In this document: in pieces, positions 1 through 5,289 of the stretch
Layout: each line of letters begins with the position of its first letter
Numbering within the stretch: position 1 is the first letter of the stretch
Origin: Candidatus Bipolaricaulota bacterium
GTDB taxonomy: Bacteria; Bipolaricaulota; Bipolaricaulia; RBG-16-55-9; DRXL01
Length of the DNA: 7,033 nt
NCBI GenBank assembly: GCA_026414955.1
Contig: JAOAIA010000052.1
Location: 1 to 7,033 of the forward strand
Direction: 5' to 3'
Notes under the pieces: model-generated
Database searches by the model: none
What the model saw: the letters and a program-made list of their open reading frames with translations, nothing else
Told to the model about the DNA's origin: nothing
Made by a program: the position numbers and the translations under genes

Positions 1-580
1 GATCCAACGCTGCGGAACCGAGCCGTCGAACGCCTTGCGTCATCTTGGCAAATTTCACGAAGTTGTCAAAATTATCCTGCTCGGTGTTCCAAGCGTCGTA
101 GGGGAAGCCGGTCATGACTAAGCTCTCCTGCAAAGTCTCCGTGTGCGAGACCCTGATGGGCTGGCCGTTGAGCTGCGCTCCGTGCCCGGCTTCGCCAACG
201 AACAGCTCATCATGGATGGGATTATACACGACGCCTATGAGCGCGTCATCTTTATAATAGAGCGCAATCGAGACCGCGAGGAACGGAAAGCCGTGGGCGA
301 AGTTCGTGGTGCCGTCAAGGGGGTCTATGATCCAGTGATACGGCGAGGCGTCCGTAGGGCGCACGGAACCTTCTTCGGTGAGAATGGAGTGTTCGGGGAA
401 ATTCTTTTTAATAAGCGAGACGATGATCTCTTCGGCGCGGCGGTCGAACTCCGTGACCAGGTCGCGGAAGCCACTCTTGAGTTCAAAGCGATGACTGTGG
501 CGAAAATTTTGGCGTAAGAGTTTTCCGGCTTGGTGGGCCGCTTCGATGGCGAGGGTTTTGTACTGAGAGATACTGCTCAT
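1..580 (-). CDS. suhB: Inositol monophosphatase family phosphatase (SuhB-like), 3' end cut by window edge
   Basis: The first 193 residues are present, against about 260 for the family, so the C-terminal quarter lies beyond position 1. The family hydrolyses inositol monophosphates or related sugar phosphates (some members NADP or fructose-1,6-bisphosphate) using Mg2+. The metal-binding residues are visible: the acidic pair E69-E70 in TEEGS, then IDPLDGTTNF (D86, D89, residues 85-94). The beginning of the third motif, GSAALD (188-193), is where the window stops. The ATG at 580 overlaps the stop of the upstream cyclodeaminase by four bases (ATGA), so the two are probably translationally coupled. 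It is the last visible gene of a three-gene leftward operon. The family call is secure. The true substrate is not determinable, and the symbol is by family resemblance only. Confidence 0.88.
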   Translation of the reverse strand, partial: MSSISQYKTLAIEAAHQAGKLLRQNFRHSHRFELKSGFRDLVTEFDRRAEEIIVSLIKKNFPEHSILTEEGSVRPTDASPYHWIIDPLDGTTNFAHGFPFLAVSIALYYKDDALIGVVYNPIHDELFVGEAGHGAQLNGQPIRVSHTETLQESLVMTGFPYDAWNTEQDNFDNFVKFAKMTQGVRRLGSAALD

Positions 581-1209
581 GGTATGAGGCGCTCCGCGAT
601 GGTTTTGAGGATCGCCGCTCGCTTCTCGTGCGCGTGCTGGGCGAGCCGCTCGCGCTCCTGGGTGTACTTGCTCTTCAAGGACTCGTCGGAGATCGCCGAG
701 AGATTGAGCGCGACGTTGAGCAGGGCCGCCTGCACCGCCGCTTCGGCGAGAGACGTTGCGGCTCCACCGTCGCTGAGCGCGCTCTTGTTCCCCTTCGTCA
801 CCACGATCTCGGCCAGTTCTAAGACCCGAAAGCACCGCAGCCCCGTCTGATAGGGGATCTCGGTCGCGCCCTTGAGTGCCGATTGAATCGCTCGCTCTCG
901 CTCAGCACGGTCTGCTTCGGTCTCCTTGGGCAGTTTATACGCGGCCATCACGGCGTTGAATGCTGCGCTGTCGCGGTCTGCGAGTTCTAGAAGCTCCTCA
1001 CGAAGCTGGATCGCCTCAGCGAGCACGCGGCGCATCTCCGGCTCAACAGAGTGATATGCTTTCTTCCCAACAGTTAAACCCGCGACCATCGCGACAAGCG
1101 AAGCCGCAATACTCCCGACAAGGGCCGCAGCGCTGCCCCCCCCTGGCGTGGGCGTTGCCGCAGAGAATTTCTCTAAGAGAGCGCAGAGGCTCTCATCACG
1201 GAGAGACAT
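577..1209 (-). CDS. fchA: Methenyl-tetrahydrofolate cyclohydrolase / formimino-THF cyclodeaminase family protein
   Basis: A 210-residue protein, the usual length for stand-alone members of the cyclodeaminase/cyclohydrolase family. That family interconverts 5,10-methenyl- and 10-formyl-tetrahydrofolate or deaminates formimino-THF in the cytoplasm. Visible hallmarks are the glycine-rich folate-site segment PTPGGGSAAA (20-29), then VGKKAY (47-52), then LADRDSAAFNAVMAAYKLPK (76-95) with the conserved D78/D80 region, and finally ALSDGGAA before a helical C-terminus. It has no fused formiminotransferase domain, and no histidine-degradation genes are nearby, so a one-carbon FchA-like role is more likely than histidine catabolism (inference). 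Its ATG abuts the TAA of the zinc-ribbon gene with no gap and lacks a good Shine-Dalgarno site, suggesting coupled translation. It overlaps the next gene by four bases. Confidence 0.85.
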   Translation of the reverse strand: MSLRDESLCALLEKFSAATPTPGGGSAAALVGSIAASLVAMVAGLTVGKKAYHSVEPEMRRVLAEAIQLREELLELADRDSAAFNAVMAAYKLPKETEADRAERERAIQSALKGATEIPYQTGLRCFRVLELAEIVVTKGNKSALSDGGAATSLAEAAVQAALLNVALNLSAISDESLKSKYTQERERLAQHAHEKRAAILKTIAERLIP

Positions 1210-1707
1210 TTATTTGGGTTTAGGCTGGTCGTCGCGGTGCCAGTAGACGCGGGCGAACCGGTCGCCCTCCGAATATTTGATATCGAGATTGCCCTTGTGC
1301 GCTTGATAGATTGCCTCGCCGATGCGGCGGGCTAAGTGGAAATTGGTCGTAGCGATCTCTAAGCCGGTGTCGTTGGGCTTGATCCACATAATGCGTTGGA
1401 GAGGGCGCTGCGCGCGAGCGAGCTTCTCTTGGTTCTTGGCGGTGTTGAGGATCTCGTCGCGATGGGCCTGAAAATACGAGCCATCAAGATAGACGACGCC
1501 GCCGGGATTGCGATCTTGCACGCGCCTGCACGCCGGGCACAGCTCGCGATTGGCCCCCGCGGGAGCCGTCAAGCCGTTTGTCCAGCGCCCTTTGTGATAG
1601 ACCAGATTACAGCCCGAACAGACGGTCGGCTCCGGGTACTTGCGCAGTTCATAGTAGGGACTGCCGGTATCTTCAGAGAGGATCTCGCGGCGGGTTGTGT
1701 GTCTCAT
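1210..1707 (-). CDS. Zinc-ribbon protein, BCAM0308-like family
   Basis: A 165-residue cytoplasmic protein with one four-cysteine zinc-binding module: CSGC and CPAC (C33, C36, C60, C63 counted from the ATG at 1716). Around it are PEPTVC, HKGRW and CPACRRVQDRNPGG. The second half contains LQRIMWI, TTNFHLARRIGEAIYQAHKG and a closing FARVYWHR strand. This pattern matches, from memory, the uncharacterised bacterial BCAM0308 family and recalls the N-terminal zinc region and ligand-like fold of NMD3, so an RNA- or ribosome-related role is conceivable but unproven. I chose the ATG at 1707 because GGGAGG at 1722-1717 lies nine bases upstream of it. The in-frame ATG at 1716 would touch that site directly. 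It is the first gene of the leftward operon and is read from the promoter at 1737-1765. Confidence 0.72.
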   Translation of the reverse strand: MRHTTRREILSEDTGSPYYELRKYPEPTVCSGCNLVYHKGRWTNGLTAPAGANRELCPACRRVQDRNPGGVVYLDGSYFQAHRDEILNTAKNQEKLARAQRPLQRIMWIKPNDTGLEIATTNFHLARRIGEAIYQAHKGNLDIKYSEGDRFARVYWHRDDQPKPK

Positions 1708-1716
1708 AGTGGTCAT

Positions 1717-1722
1717 CCTCCC
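1717..1722 (-). promoter_or_regulatory. Ribosome-binding site deciding the start of the zinc-ribbon gene
   Basis: Read on the minus strand this is GGGAGG. It is immediately followed by the ATG at 1716 (spacing 0, unfavourable) and lies nine bases from the ATG at 1707, which favours the shorter protein. Confidence 0.6.
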
Positions 1723-1736
1723 AAGCGTAGCTTCTT

Positions 1737-1765
1737 ACTATACCCATGCCTCTGCATCTTGTCAA
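1737..1765 (-). promoter_or_regulatory. Sigma70-type promoter for the leftward zinc-ribbon/fchA/phosphatase operon
   Basis: On the minus strand a consensus TTGACA (1765-1760) is separated by exactly 17 bases from TATAGT (1742-1737). Transcription would start near 1730 and give a leader of about 20 bases that carries the GGGAGG site. This is the best promoter match in the window. Confidence 0.75.
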
Positions 1766-1822
1766 ATGAGCCCTTCAGAAGAGACATCTTGCGCATCGCC
1801 CTGGGAATGTGTAAAATGAGCC
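1755..1822. repeat. Two interleaved short direct repeats in the divergent control region
   Basis: CATCTTG occurs at 1755-1761 and 1785-1791, a 30-base period. AAATGAGCC occurs at 1764-1772 and 1814-1822, a 50-base period. The periods are close to three and five helical turns, so equivalent bases face the same side of the DNA. The right copy of AAATGAGCC overlaps the candidate rightward -10. The left copies touch the leftward -35. They may be operator half-sites. This is inference and no bound factor is known. Confidence 0.35.
1789..1817 (+). promoter_or_regulatory. Candidate promoter for the rightward corrinoid operon
   Basis: TTGCGC (1789-1794) and TAAAAT (1812-1817) are 17 bases apart. Transcription would begin about 1824, just before the GGAGG at 1825-1829, so the leader would be very short. 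The -35 match is weak. It is supported mainly by spacing and by being the only gap upstream of a six-gene run. Confidence 0.4.
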
Positions 1823-1835
1823 TTGGAGGTGGGAG

Positions 1836-2426
1836 ATGGCATCCCACGTCGTCGCGCCTCTGCGCGAGCATATCGCGTATCAGTTGCTCTACGAGTTGAG
1901 AGAAGCCCCTGTGGGGCGACGCACGCTGGTGGAGCGCACGGGGCTGACCGAGAGCGTGGTGCGGACGGAGCTAGAGAAGCTTGAGGCCCAGAAGTTCGTC
2001 TCGTTCTCCAAGCTGGGCACGGCGCTCACGGGGCGCGGGCGGCGGTTTCTCTCTCAGAGACTCAGCTCGATAGCAGGCGTCCGCGATGTCCAGCTCCAGA
2101 ATCTGATGCTGGACAGATGCGCGCGGGCGGCGCATATACGAGGGGCTGCTGAGGGCTTTTCGACGTGGCTCTCTCGCGATATTGCCGTTCGTGAAGGCGC
2201 GACCGCCGCGCTCTTTCTCTCCAAGCGGGCGGATGCGCTCCGGTTTGTCGGGGAGCGTGAGGCGCTTGCGAAGCAGAACCCAGACGACAGCGAGATACTC
2301 GAACGAGCGTTCCCAAGTCTTCACGATGGCGATCTGATCGTCATAGCTTTCGGGCCGAGCCGGGGAGCAGCGGCGCGCGGGCTGTGGGCCGTCTTGTGGG
2401 AATTAACATCGCATATTAACAGATAA
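1836..2426 (+). CDS. Winged-helix DNA-binding protein, putative regulator of the corrinoid operon
   Basis: A 196-residue protein. Residues 12-72 form a winged helix: a first helix HIAYQLLYELREAPV, GRRTLVERTGL, a recognition helix TESVVRTELEKLEAQ (38-52), and a wing ending LTGRGRRFL. This segment resembles the N-terminal DNA-binding domain of CggR-type repressors, but no CggR sugar-binding domain follows. The C-terminal half (about 110-196) has RDIAVREGATAALFL and GDLIVIAFG followed by a small-residue helix. It recalls the DUF4443 domain seen beside winged helices in archaea, an assignment I hold loosely. GGAGG at 1825-1829 is six bases from the ATG. It heads the operon and ends 19 bases before btuF, so it is a likely local regulator. 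Its effector could be a corrinoid (inference). Confidence 0.68.
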   Translation: MASHVVAPLREHIAYQLLYELREAPVGRRTLVERTGLTESVVRTELEKLEAQKFVSFSKLGTALTGRGRRFLSQRLSSIAGVRDVQLQNLMLDRCARAAHIRGAAEGFSTWLSRDIAVREGATAALFLSKRADALRFVGEREALAKQNPDDSEILERAFPSLHDGDLIVIAFGPSRGAAARGLWAVLWELTSHINR

Positions 2427-2445
2427 ATCTCAAAGGAGGAGACTC

Positions 2446-3336
2446 ATGCGCTGGACACGATGGAAGTTGGTCGGACTGGTTGCGCTCTTGTTCGTCGGGC
2501 TGGTTGTGCCGTCGTGGGCGGACTATCCCGTCAAAGTGACCGACGACCGTGGGCGTGAGATCACGATCCCCAAGCGCCCGGAGCGCATCGTCGTCGCCGG
2601 GACGCCGCTCTATACGGAGATTCTCATTGACTTAGGCGCGCTCAATCGCATCGTTGGGGTGTCTGAGTCTGCGGACAACCCCAAAGAAGTCGCGAACGTC
2701 CCGCGCGTGGGGCCGATTTTTAATCCCAACGTCGAAGCGATCATCGCGCTCCGGCCCGATGTCGTCTTCGGCGCGATTGGCGCGATCCGAGAGACGTTGG
2801 AGCGCGCGGGGCTGATCGTCGTCTCGCTGGGCAAAGTCGGCACCGGTGCTATCGACAGCGTCACGGAGATCTTCAGAACGATTCGTTCCGTCAATCTGGT
2901 CATCGAGGGCGACATCAAGAGAGCCGATACGCTGATCGGCAAGATCGCCGAAGAGATCGTCGTCACCGAAGGGACAGTGCTCGACAGATTTAAGCCTACG
3001 GTTGCGATTCTCTATCCGACGGGGGAGCAGCCGCCGTTTGCTGCCGGCCGCGGCACCCCGGAGAACGAGATCGTGCTGCGCGCCGGGGGCATCAACGTCT
3101 TCCCTGATATTGCTGACTATAAGCAAGTGAGCTTTGAGGAGATCGTCAAGCGCGATCCCAGCGTGATCTTTACGGACCCGTTCTTGGTTCCGCTCATCAC
3201 CCAGAATCGCTTCTTGCAAGAGGTCAAAGCCGTGCGCGAGAAGCGCGTCTACGGGATCAAGGCGTCGCAGTGGGTCAGCTCGCGCATCGCGCAGACGATC
3301 AAGACTGTTGCGGACTTGTTGCATCCGGGTCGTTAG
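2446..3336 (+). CDS. btuF: Periplasmic corrinoid/metal-chelate ABC transporter substrate-binding protein (BtuF-like)
   Basis: A 296-residue, two-lobed binding protein of the BtuF/FhuD class. The signal peptide has a basic start (MRWTRWK), a hydrophobic core (8-21) and a probable signal-peptidase I site after SWA (23-25). There is no lipobox cysteine, so the mature protein should be soluble in the periplasm. Family marks are VTDDRGREITIPKRPERIV (31-49), VGPIFNPNVEAIIALRPDVVF, and YKQVSFEEIVKRDPSVIF in the second lobe. E97 and E231 align with the two glutamates that dock E. coli BtuF onto BtuC. AAGGAGG (2433-2439) lies six bases before the ATG. The class also includes haem and siderophore binders. 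The corrinoid assignment rests on cobO and the second BtuF-like gene downstream. A GC-rich repeat separates it from btuC. Confidence 0.82.
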   Translation: MRWTRWKLVGLVALLFVGLVVPSWADYPVKVTDDRGREITIPKRPERIVVAGTPLYTEILIDLGALNRIVGVSESADNPKEVANVPRVGPIFNPNVEAIIALRPDVVFGAIGAIRETLERAGLIVVSLGKVGTGAIDSVTEIFRTIRSVNLVIEGDIKRADTLIGKIAEEIVVTEGTVLDRFKPTVAILYPTGEQPPFAAGRGTPENEIVLRAGGINVFPDIADYKQVSFEEIVKRDPSVIFTDPFLVPLITQNRFLQEVKAVREKRVYGIKASQWVSSRIAQTIKTVADLLHPGR

Positions 3337-3339
3337 GCA

Positions 3340-3433
3340 GACCTAACCCCCTGTCCCCCTTCCCTAAAGGGAAGGGGGCGAAACGTTAACGCTTCGGGAA
3401 CTCCCCTTACGCTGTAGGGGTGGGGGAGAGGTC
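3340..3433 (-). repeat. GC-rich palindromic intergenic repeat, copy A (94 bp, between btuF and btuC)
   Basis: The element fills most of the 120-base btuF-btuC gap. Its ends are imperfect inverted repeats: GACCTAACCCCC at the left and, reversed, GACCTCTCCCCC at the right. Inside is a perfect ten-pair hairpin (3355-3364 with 3369-3378, loop TAAA), a smaller CCCCT/AGGGG hairpin near 3404-3420, and a central dyad built on CGTTAACG (3379-3396). Its reverse complement shares GACCTCTCCCC, CCCCCTTCCC, GGAAGGGGG and CAGGGGGTTAG with copy B at 5205-5284, in the same order. No T-run follows the hairpin, so it is not a standard intrinsic terminator. As RNA it could protect the 3' end of btuF mRNA. Confidence 0.8.
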
Positions 3434-3442
3434 AAGCCTACT

Positions 3443-3449
3443 AAGGAGG
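3443..3449 (+). promoter_or_regulatory. Shine-Dalgarno site fixing the GTG start of btuC
   Basis: AAGGAGG stands seven bases before the GTG at 3457. It lies just outside repeat A, so the repeat leaves this initiation site intact. Confidence 0.75.
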
Positions 3450-3456
3450 CGCGCCG

Positions 3457-4443
3457 GTGAAGCGCTGGAAGAGTTTGCTTGTTCTCAGCAGCTTAAGCGC
3501 CCTGCTTGTGGGAGCTATAGCGCTGGGCATAGCCTTGGGGGCTGTGCCCCTCTCGCCCTTCGATGCAGACCCGACGAATCGCTTGATTCTCACGCAGATT
3601 CGGCTCCCCAGGGTGCTGCTCGCTGCTCTTGTTGGGGGAGCATTGGCGCTCTGCGGGGCTGTCATGCAGGGGCTGTTTCGTAATCCCCTTGCTGATCCGT
3701 ATCTGTTGGGGATTGCCAGCGGCGCGACGGCTGGCGCGGCTCTCACCATCGCGCTTCATCTCGACATCTATTGGGGATTTGTGCCTTTGGGGGCGTTTCT
3801 CGGTGGCGTGCTTGCCGTCGCTATTGTTTACCGGGTGGCGCAGACGCGCTGGGCACGGCTCGACAATTATGCGCTCATCCTCTCGGGCGTTGCGCTCGCG
3901 GCGCTCTTCTCGGCAGTGACCAGCTTTCTGCTCTTCTACGGGGGAGCAGCTCACGACGCACGACGGCTGATTTTTTGGATCTTAGGGGGGCTGGGCGGCG
4001 CTCAATGGCTCTATGTCTTTGGAGTGCTAGGGACGCTCGTGGTGGCTGGGATGGTGGTGCTGCTCTTCGCCCGCGATCTCAACGCGCTGGCGCTGGGCGA
4101 AGAGATGGCGGCGCACTTGGGCATTGAGCCGCGACACTTGAGAAAGATCTTGCTTGTCGCTGTGACGCTGCTGACGGCGGTCGCTGTCGCTGTCTCAGGG
4201 ACGATTGGGTTTGTGGGCTTGATCGTGCCCCATATCTTACGGCTGATCGTTGGGCCGGATCACCGGCTTTTATTGCCCGTATCGGCGCTGGGCGGGGCGG
4301 TCTTGCTCACGCTTTGCGATGCTGTCGCGCGCACGGTGCTCGCCCCCGCCGAGCTGCCCCTTGGGATCATCACGGCGCTGCTCGGCGCGCCGTTCTTTCT
4401 CTTCTTACTGCGACGACGGGCACAGATTGGAGCGACGCTATGA
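3457..4443 (+). CDS. btuC: FecCD/BtuC-family ABC transporter permease
   Basis: A 328-residue integral inner-membrane protein, the normal length for this ten-helix family. It starts with GTG behind a good AAGGAGG. Signature segments are RLPRVLLAALVGGALALCGAVMQG (from 49) and FRNPLADPYLLGIASGA (74-90). The cytoplasmic coupling loop GEEMAAHLGI contacts the ATPase. It is followed by GTIGFVGLIVPHILRLIVGPDHR (248-270) and ELPLGIITALLGAPFF near the end. R49 and R52 of RLPR match the arginines that bind the BtuF glutamates in E. coli. The stop overlaps the btuD ATG by four bases (ATGA), so the two subunits are probably coupled. Iron-siderophore or haem permeases look alike. Corrinoid specificity is inferred from neighbours. 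Confidence 0.85.
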   Translation: MKRWKSLLVLSSLSALLVGAIALGIALGAVPLSPFDADPTNRLILTQIRLPRVLLAALVGGALALCGAVMQGLFRNPLADPYLLGIASGATAGAALTIALHLDIYWGFVPLGAFLGGVLAVAIVYRVAQTRWARLDNYALILSGVALAALFSAVTSFLLFYGGAAHDARRLIFWILGGLGGAQWLYVFGVLGTLVVAGMVVLLFARDLNALALGEEMAAHLGIEPRHLRKILLVAVTLLTAVAVAVSGTIGFVGLIVPHILRLIVGPDHRLLLPVSALGGAVLLTLCDAVARTVLAPAELPLGIITALLGAPFFLFLLRRRAQIGATL

Positions 4444-5282
4444 TTCGTCTAGAGCGCGTTCGCTTAGGGTATGACGGGCGCTTGGTGCTGCGCGATCTCG
4501 AGCTCGAGATCGCCCCAGGGGAGGTCTTTGGGCTTGTGGGGCCCAATGGTTCTGGCAAGACCACGCTCCTGCGCGCGATCTCGGGTCGGCTCTCCCCGCA
4601 CGCGGGCGCGATCTATCTCGATCTGCGTCGTCTGAGCGAGCTGTCTTCTCGAGAGTTAGCGCGGGAGCTGGCCATGCTCGAGCAGGAGATCTCGTGCTCT
4701 TTTGACTTCACCGTGAGAGAGATCGTCGAGTTGGGGCGGTTGCCGCATCGCGCGCGCTGGCAACGGCTCTCTCGTCAAGACCACGAGATCGTGACCCGTG
4801 CGCTTTGGCTCACGGATACCCTACCGTTTGCGGACAGATCGATTCAGCGCCTAAGCAGCGGGGAGCGCCAGCGCGTCTGGCTCGCGCTCGCGCTCGCCCA
4901 AGAGCCGAAGGTCTTGCTCTTGGATGAGCCGACGGCCCATCTCGATTTCAATTATCAGATTGAGATCATGGAGCTCGTGTGCTCGTTGGCCCAAGAACAG
5001 AACCTGACGGTGCTCGTCTCGCTCCACGATCTCAACTGGGCGTTGCACTACACAGATCGTGTCGCTTTGCTCAGTGAGGGGAGAGTTATTGCTCTGGGCG
5101 AGCCAGAGCGCGTACTTACAGAAAAGCTGATTGAGCAAGTCTTTCGTGTGCGCGTGCGCATCGTGGATGGCACGGGGGAGAGATATATTGTCCCTTTGTT
5201 TGGGGACCTCTCCCCTAACCCCTCCCCTAAAGTGGGAGGGGGATTCCCCCTTCCCGTGCCAGGAAGGGGGCCAGGGGGTTAG
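4440..5282 (+). CDS. btuD: Corrinoid/metal-chelate ABC transporter ATP-binding protein (BtuD-like) with repeat-derived C-terminus
   Basis: A 280-residue ABC ATPase that powers import through the BtuC-like permease. All catalytic motifs are intact: Walker A GPNGSGKTT (34-42), Q-loop Q82, signature LSSGERQRV (138-146), Walker B VLLLDEPT (158-165), D-loop AHLD, and switch histidine H196 in LHDLNWA. The ATG at 4440 overlaps the btuC stop. A frame-compatible upstream start at 4314 would add 42 residues of arginine-rich sequence inside btuC and before the MIRLERVRLGY strand, so it was not used. The family ends at about the RERYIVPLF-like strand seen at 247-254. From D256 to G280 the protein is encoded by intergenic repeat B and is rich in Pro and Gly, including the TAG stop. 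The tail is probably tolerated rather than functional. Confidence 0.87.
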   Translation: MIRLERVRLGYDGRLVLRDLELEIAPGEVFGLVGPNGSGKTTLLRAISGRLSPHAGAIYLDLRRLSELSSRELARELAMLEQEISCSFDFTVREIVELGRLPHRARWQRLSRQDHEIVTRALWLTDTLPFADRSIQRLSSGERQRVWLALALAQEPKVLLLDEPTAHLDFNYQIEIMELVCSLAQEQNLTVLVSLHDLNWALHYTDRVALLSEGRVIALGEPERVLTEKLIEQVFRVRVRIVDGTGERYIVPLFGDLSPNPSPKVGGGFPLPVPGRGPGG

Positions 5283-5284
5283 TC
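5205..5284 (+). repeat. GC-rich palindromic intergenic repeat, copy B (80 bp, overlapping the 3' end of btuD)
   Basis: Same family as copy A but in opposite orientation. It runs from GACCTCTCCCC to CAGGGGGTTAGTC. It forms two hairpins: 5219-5226 with 5234-5241 (eight pairs), and 5246-5254 with 5262-5270 (nine pairs, seven-base loop). It lacks the roughly 20-base centre with CGTTAACG found in A. Its sequence is read in frame as the last 25 codons of btuD, and its GGTTAG end gives the stop codon. The start codon of the next gene follows five bases after the element. Confidence 0.8.
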
Positions 5285-5289
5285 TACAT

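Noticed and set aside
143..517. Plus-strand open frame opposite the phosphatase gene
   Set aside because: The minus strand encodes the full inositol monophosphatase motif set here. The plus frame has no recognisable domain and no ribosome site.
1717..1835. Cobalamin riboswitch upstream of the operon
   Set aside because: The gap is only 119 bases and is occupied by divergent promoters. I saw no B12-box-like conserved core, and the same holds for 3337-3456.
2632..3324. Long open frame on the minus strand opposite btuF (and a similar one at 5356-6060)
   Set aside because: Both are antisense shadows of well-recognised genes in GC-rich sequence, with arginine/aspartate-rich composition and no family resemblance.
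3340..3433. Intrinsic transcription terminator after btuF
   Set aside because: The hairpin is strong but no T-run follows, the sequence matches a dispersed repeat at 5205-5284, and the downstream genes belong to the same transporter.
4314..4439. Longer N-terminus for BtuD
   Set aside because: The extra residues are an arginine-rich shadow of btuC. The ABC domain starts at MIRLERVRLGY and the ATGA overlap is typical for subunit genes.
3340..5284. CRISPR array or tandem repeat
   Set aside because: There are only two copies, inverted and 1.8 kb apart, with no spacer structure.
5131..5289. Upstream extension of the second BtuF-like protein, adding 53 residues before MKIVSLL
   Set aside because: It reads btuD and repeat B in another frame, gives no recognisable signal peptide, and the fold begins exactly at the ATG at 5290.
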